In this document: one piece after another, positions 12,944-14,719 of the stretch
Numbering within the stretch: the first letter of the stretch is position 1
Layout of the letters: each line of letters opens with the position of its first letter
DNA from: an uncultured Bacilli bacterium
GTDB taxonomy: Bacteria; Bacillota_I; Bacilli_A; RF39; UBA660
DNA: 14,719 nt
NCBI GenBank assembly: GCA_934149515.1
Contig: CAKPFD010000017.1
Location: 1 to 14,719 of the forward strand
Direction of reading: 5' to 3'
Notes under the pieces: model-generated
The model's database searches: none
What the model saw: the letters and a program-made list of their open reading frames with translations, nothing else
What the model was told of the DNA's origin: nothing
Translations under genes and position numbers: made by a program

Positions 12944-12972
12944 TTGACAAATCAAGGAAAATGTGCGATAAT
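12944..12972 (+). promoter_or_regulatory. Strong sigma-A promoter of the 218-residue protein gene
   Basis: A perfect TTGACA (12944-12949), a 17-base spacer and GATAAT (12967-12972) preceded by TGC form one of the best promoters in the window. Confidence 0.82.
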
Positions 12973-12999
12973 ATGCAAACACGAAAGAGGTGAGGTTGA

Positions 13000-13656
13000 A
13001 TGAAGCAATTAAATGCTGAAACAGAAAACAAATTAAAAAGTATGTATTACCAAGTTGAAAATGATATGAAAGATTTTCCATTTCTTGAAACAACAGAAAG
13101 TTTCTTTCATTGGCGTGAAGCAGTAAAAGAAGCAAATGGTAATGATGGAGCATTAAGAAATGAAGCAATAGAGAGAATGATTAATGGTAATGCTTCATTA
13201 GAATTACTATATGATTGGTCAAAATTTTGCCGTATGGTAGATAGAGCCAAAGCAAATGTATTCTTAGCCAAAGAAGAAGCAAACATAGAACAACCAGAAG
13301 CATATAGAATTAAAGCAGCTAACATGCTACACAATCATTTAATGCAAAATCAAAAAGGAAATACAGAACAGTTATTTGGCATTTTTCAGATTCCAGAATT
13401 AAATCTTGGAATTAAACATCCACTACAAAGAACCATTAATACACCTTATGAATTTGAAAAAGCAATTGTAAAAGAAGATGAAAATGAACCATGGCCAGCT
13501 GTTTTATTTATTACATTATTACGTGCTTATGAAATTTCAGGAGAAGACCTATTAACTGTCGGAAGAAAAGCCGAAACACTTGGAAATGCATACGTACAAG
13601 AAATTAAAGAAACATACAAACCAACAAAAGAAAAAGCAAAAGTTTTAACAAAATAA
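13000..13656 (+). CDS. Uncharacterised soluble protein, 218 residues
   Basis: I do not recognise this protein. It has no signal peptide or membrane helix and looks mostly helical and charged, so it is probably cytoplasmic. Notable segments are FFHWREAVKEANG near residue 36, WSKFCRMVDRAKANVFLAKEEAN in the middle, and a more hydrophobic WPAVLFITLLRAYEISGEDLL near 165-185. The C-terminus is basic (KPTKEKAKVLTK). The ATG at 13000 follows a rich purine tract with AGAGGTGAGG. It is a single-gene unit with a near-consensus promoter and a shared terminator with yutI, so it is probably expressed well in growing cells. No catalytic motif, metal-binding cluster or nucleotide-binding loop is visible. Confidence 0.75.
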   Translation: MKQLNAETENKLKSMYYQVENDMKDFPFLETTESFFHWREAVKEANGNDGALRNEAIERMINGNASLELLYDWSKFCRMVDRAKANVFLAKEEANIEQPEAYRIKAANMLHNHLMQNQKGNTEQLFGIFQIPELNLGIKHPLQRTINTPYEFEKAIVKEDENEPWPAVLFITLLRAYEISGEDLLTVGRKAETLGNAYVQEIKETYKPTKEKAKVLTK

Positions 13657-13659
13657 AAG

Positions 13660-13695
13660 AAAGTGATCTTATCAATTAAGAAAGATCGCTTTTTT
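13660..13695. terminator. Bidirectional terminator between the 218-residue gene and yutI
   Basis: AAAGTGATCTT (13660-13670) and AAGATCGCTTT (13682-13692) form an 11-base stem with one G-U, followed by TTTTTT on the plus strand and an A-rich upstream side that gives a weaker T tract on the minus strand. It includes the yutI stop (13676-13678). Confidence 0.8.
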
Positions 13696-13930
13696 CTAGC
13701 ACATTTTTAACTTCTTTTACTTCAGGTATTTCATTGATGATCATTTGCTCAATACCATCTTTTAAAGTAACATCCATAAAGTCACAATCAATACAGGCAC
13801 CGCCTAATTTTACATAACAAATACCATCTTCGTATTTCACAAATTCCAAACTGCCACCATCACTAATTAAAAATGGCTTTAATTGCTCAATAATCATTAA
13901 AATACGAGCTTCAATTTCTTCTTCTTTCAT
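13676..13930 (-). CDS. yutI: NifU C-terminal-domain (Nfu) iron-sulfur protein, YutI type
   Basis: This 84-residue protein is a stand-alone NifU C-terminal domain, which carries Fe-S clusters and passes them to target proteins in the cytoplasm. Family marks are clear: an N-terminal helix ending in LKPFLISDGG (17-26), the strand EFVKYEDGICYVKLGGAC, and the cluster-binding CxxC at Cys46-Cys49 (CIDC), followed by the helix VTLKDGIEQMI and the terminal IPEV segment. B. subtilis YutI is longer (about 111 residues), but the whole domain is present here. Cys38 is an extra cysteine. The ATG at 13928-13930 follows a GGTGAT site, and a promoter lies at 13946-13974. No suf or isc genes are in the window. 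Confidence 0.92.
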   Translation of the reverse strand: MKEEEIEARILMIIEQLKPFLISDGGSLEFVKYEDGICYVKLGGACIDCDFMDVTLKDGIEQMIINEIPEVKEVKNVLEKSDLS

Positions 13931-13945
13931 GTTATCACCACTGTT

Positions 13946-13974
13946 ATTATAAACAAAAATTCAAACTTCGTAAA
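13946..13974 (-). promoter_or_regulatory. Promoter of yutI
   Basis: On the minus strand TTTACG (13969-13974) and a perfect TATAAT (13946-13951) are 17 bases apart. The start codon follows about 15 bases after the -10 box. Confidence 0.6.
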
Positions 13975-13984
13975 TAAAATATGA

Positions 13985-14013
13985 TTGTTATTCTTTATTT
14001 TTTTTGGTATACT
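13985..14013 (+). promoter_or_regulatory. Promoter of the S1-domain protein gene
   Basis: TTGTTA (13985-13990) and TATACT (14008-14013) are separated by exactly 17 bases. It is divergent from the yutI promoter, with about ten bases between their -35 boxes. Confidence 0.75.
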
Positions 14014-14036
14014 AAATGGTAAAGAAGGTGTGACAG

Positions 14037-14381
14037 ATGCAAGAACCGTATGAAATAGGCTCAATTGTCACCGGCTATGTAACAGGTATTAAAGATTATG
14101 GTATTTTTGTATGCTTAGATGAAAAAAGAACTGGTTTAATACATATTTCAGAAGTATCAACAAAATTTGTAAAAGATATGAATCGATATGCAGCCTTAAA
14201 TGAAGTGATTCGCGTTAAGATTATTGGGATAGAAGATGGAAATCATTATCAGTTAAGTATTAAAGATATTGATTATCGTATTATGCATGGTCGTGGGAGT
14301 AAAATTACAGAAACGAAGTCTGGGTTTCGAAATTTGGCAATAAATTTAGAGCACTGGATACAACAAAAGCAAAAAAAATAA
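14037..14381 (+). CDS. yugI: S1-domain RNA-binding protein, YugI/CvfD (GSP13) type
   Basis: This 114-residue protein has one S1 RNA-binding domain at about residues 5-78. YEIGSIVTGYVTGIKDYGIFV opens the barrel, GLIHISEVS is the usual central motif, and VIRVKIIGIED with YQLSIKDI closes it. The short C-terminal part with GFRNLAINLEHWIQQ matches the conserved GF-x-x-L-x-x-x-L-x-x-WI tail of YugI (general stress protein 13) of B. subtilis and CvfD of streptococci. These associate with ribosomes or act as post-transcriptional regulators. Length is slightly below the usual 120-130. The ATG at 14037 follows AAGAAGGTG at six bases. No terminator is evident before the tRNA operon promoter 29 bases downstream. 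Confidence 0.87.
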   Translation: MQEPYEIGSIVTGYVTGIKDYGIFVCLDEKRTGLIHISEVSTKFVKDMNRYAALNEVIRVKIIGIEDGNHYQLSIKDIDYRIMHGRGSKITETKSGFRNLAINLEHWIQQKQKK

Positions 14382-14409
14382 AAAAATTGATAAAATTAAT
14401 AAAATTCGG

Positions 14410-14438
14410 TTGACAATACGCATAGAAACTGGTATATT
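14410..14438 (+). promoter_or_regulatory. Promoter of the Val-Thr-Tyr tRNA operon
   Basis: A perfect TTGACA (14410-14415), a 17-base spacer and TATATT (14433-14438) lie 21 bases before tRNA-Val. Confidence 0.8.
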
Positions 14439-14459
14439 TAATTTCGTCAAGTGTTATTC

Positions 14460-14536
14460 GGGCGATTAGCTCAGTTGGTTAGAGCATCTGCCTTACAAGC
14501 AGAGGGTCTGCGGTTCGAGTCCGTAATCGCCCACCA
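14460..14536 (+). tRNA. tRNA-Val (anticodon TAC)
   Basis: This 77-base tRNA has encoded CCA (14534-14536). Acceptor arms GGGCGAT and ATCGCCC are perfect. The anticodon stem TCTGC/GCAGA encloses CTTACAA, giving TAC for valine. The T loop is TTCGAGT. Confidence 0.97.
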
Positions 14537-14545
14537 TATTTTGTT

Positions 14546-14621
14546 GCCGAAATAGCTCAATTGGTAGAGCAACTGATTTGTAATCAGTAGGTTCCGGGTT
14601 CGATTCCTGGTTTCGGCACCA
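14546..14621 (+). tRNA. tRNA-Thr (anticodon TGT)
   Basis: This 76-base tRNA has encoded CCA. Acceptor arms GCCGAAA and TTTCGGC are perfect. The anticodon stem ACTGA/TCAGT encloses TTTGTAA, giving TGT for threonine. It starts nine bases after tRNA-Val. Confidence 0.97.
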
Positions 14622-14635
14622 TTTTATTTTATGTC

Positions 14636-14719
14636 GGAGAGATAGCGAAGTGGCTAAACGCGACAGACTGTAAATCTGTTCCTTCGGGTTCGATGGTTCG
14701 AATCCATCTCTCTCCACCA
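14636..14719 (+). tRNA. tRNA-Tyr (anticodon GTA)
   Basis: This 84-base class II tRNA has encoded CCA as the last three bases of the window. Acceptor GGAGAGA pairs with TCTCTCC. The anticodon loop CTGTAAA gives GTA for tyrosine, and a long variable arm (TTCCTTCGGGTTCGA region) is present. The operon probably continues beyond the window. Confidence 0.96.

Noticed and set aside
12935..13334. Minus-strand frames over the 218-residue protein gene
   Set aside because: They are antisense to a gene with a strong promoter and ribosome site, and have leucine- and histidine-rich shadow composition.
14493..14717. Open frame on the minus strand with protein-like text
   Set aside because: It lies entirely across the tRNA-Val, tRNA-Thr and tRNA-Tyr genes. 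It is the familiar false translation of tRNA genes.
1..14719. CRISPR array, prophage, toxin-antitoxin pair, defence system or riboswitch
   Set aside because: I found no spaced direct repeats, phage or defence motifs, and no riboswitch-like conserved leader. Intergenic gaps are short and are explained by promoters, terminators and tRNAs.

Overview
The window comes from the chromosome of an AT-rich, endospore-forming low-GC Firmicute, most like the Erysipelotrichia and related gut Bacilli. Four sequence facts support this. Base composition is strongly AT-biased. Shine-Dalgarno sites are strong and purine-rich. There is a complete sporulation sigma factor gene (sigG). There are also relatives of the Bacillus subtilis genes ylmC, yunB, yutD, yutH, yutI and yugI. 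Two genes end in TGA and tryptophan is written TGG, so the standard bacterial code applies and this is not a mollicute with TGA reassigned. The species cannot be named from the sequence alone.

Layout. Positions 1-72 hold a tRNA-Lys (minus strand) cut at the edge. At 152-967 (-) is an unrecognised four-helix membrane protein. Divergent from it is a CtpE/CaxP-type P-type ATPase (1074-3419, +), then tRNA-Ser. At 3641-4408 (-) is an unrecognised single-pass membrane protein, preceded by a minus-strand tRNA operon, Ile-Asn-Glu (4653-4729, 4568-4644, 4483-4559). Next come an RluA-type pseudouridine synthase (4950-5804) and a membrane-anchored thioredoxin-like protein with CPWC (5854-6552). Convergent with these is sigG (6589-7365, -). 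Divergent from sigG run ylmC and yunB, behind a sequence that closely fits a sigma-E promoter, then yutD, a DUF1292 gene and a 429-residue coiled-coil protein of unknown function. An intact ISL3-family insertion sequence occupies about 10445-11920. After it lie a yutH-like gene (12006-12920), an unrecognised 218-residue soluble protein (13000-13656), yutI (Nfu-type, minus strand) and a yugI/cvfD S1-domain gene. The window closes with a tRNA operon Val-Thr-Tyr (14460-14719).

How the genes fit together. The centre is a spore-related block. sigG runs the late forespore programme. ylmC-yunB carry a mother-cell (sigma-E) style promoter on the opposite strand of the same 108-base gap. The yutH-like protein belongs to a spore-coat-associated, kinase-fold family. 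In B. subtilis yunB, yutD, yutH and yutI are near one another, so this looks like a shuffled remnant of that neighbourhood, now split by an insertion sequence and lineage-specific genes. The rest is housekeeping: tRNAs, RNA modification, Fe-S cluster handling, S1-domain RNA binding and a cation pump. Genes are short operons with individual sigma-A promoters and simple hairpin terminators, several of which are bidirectional or overlap stop codons. The longest stretch without a gene is about 220 bases (4730-4949). The window contains no CRISPR array, prophage, defence system or biosynthetic cluster. The least explained items are the five unrecognised proteins.
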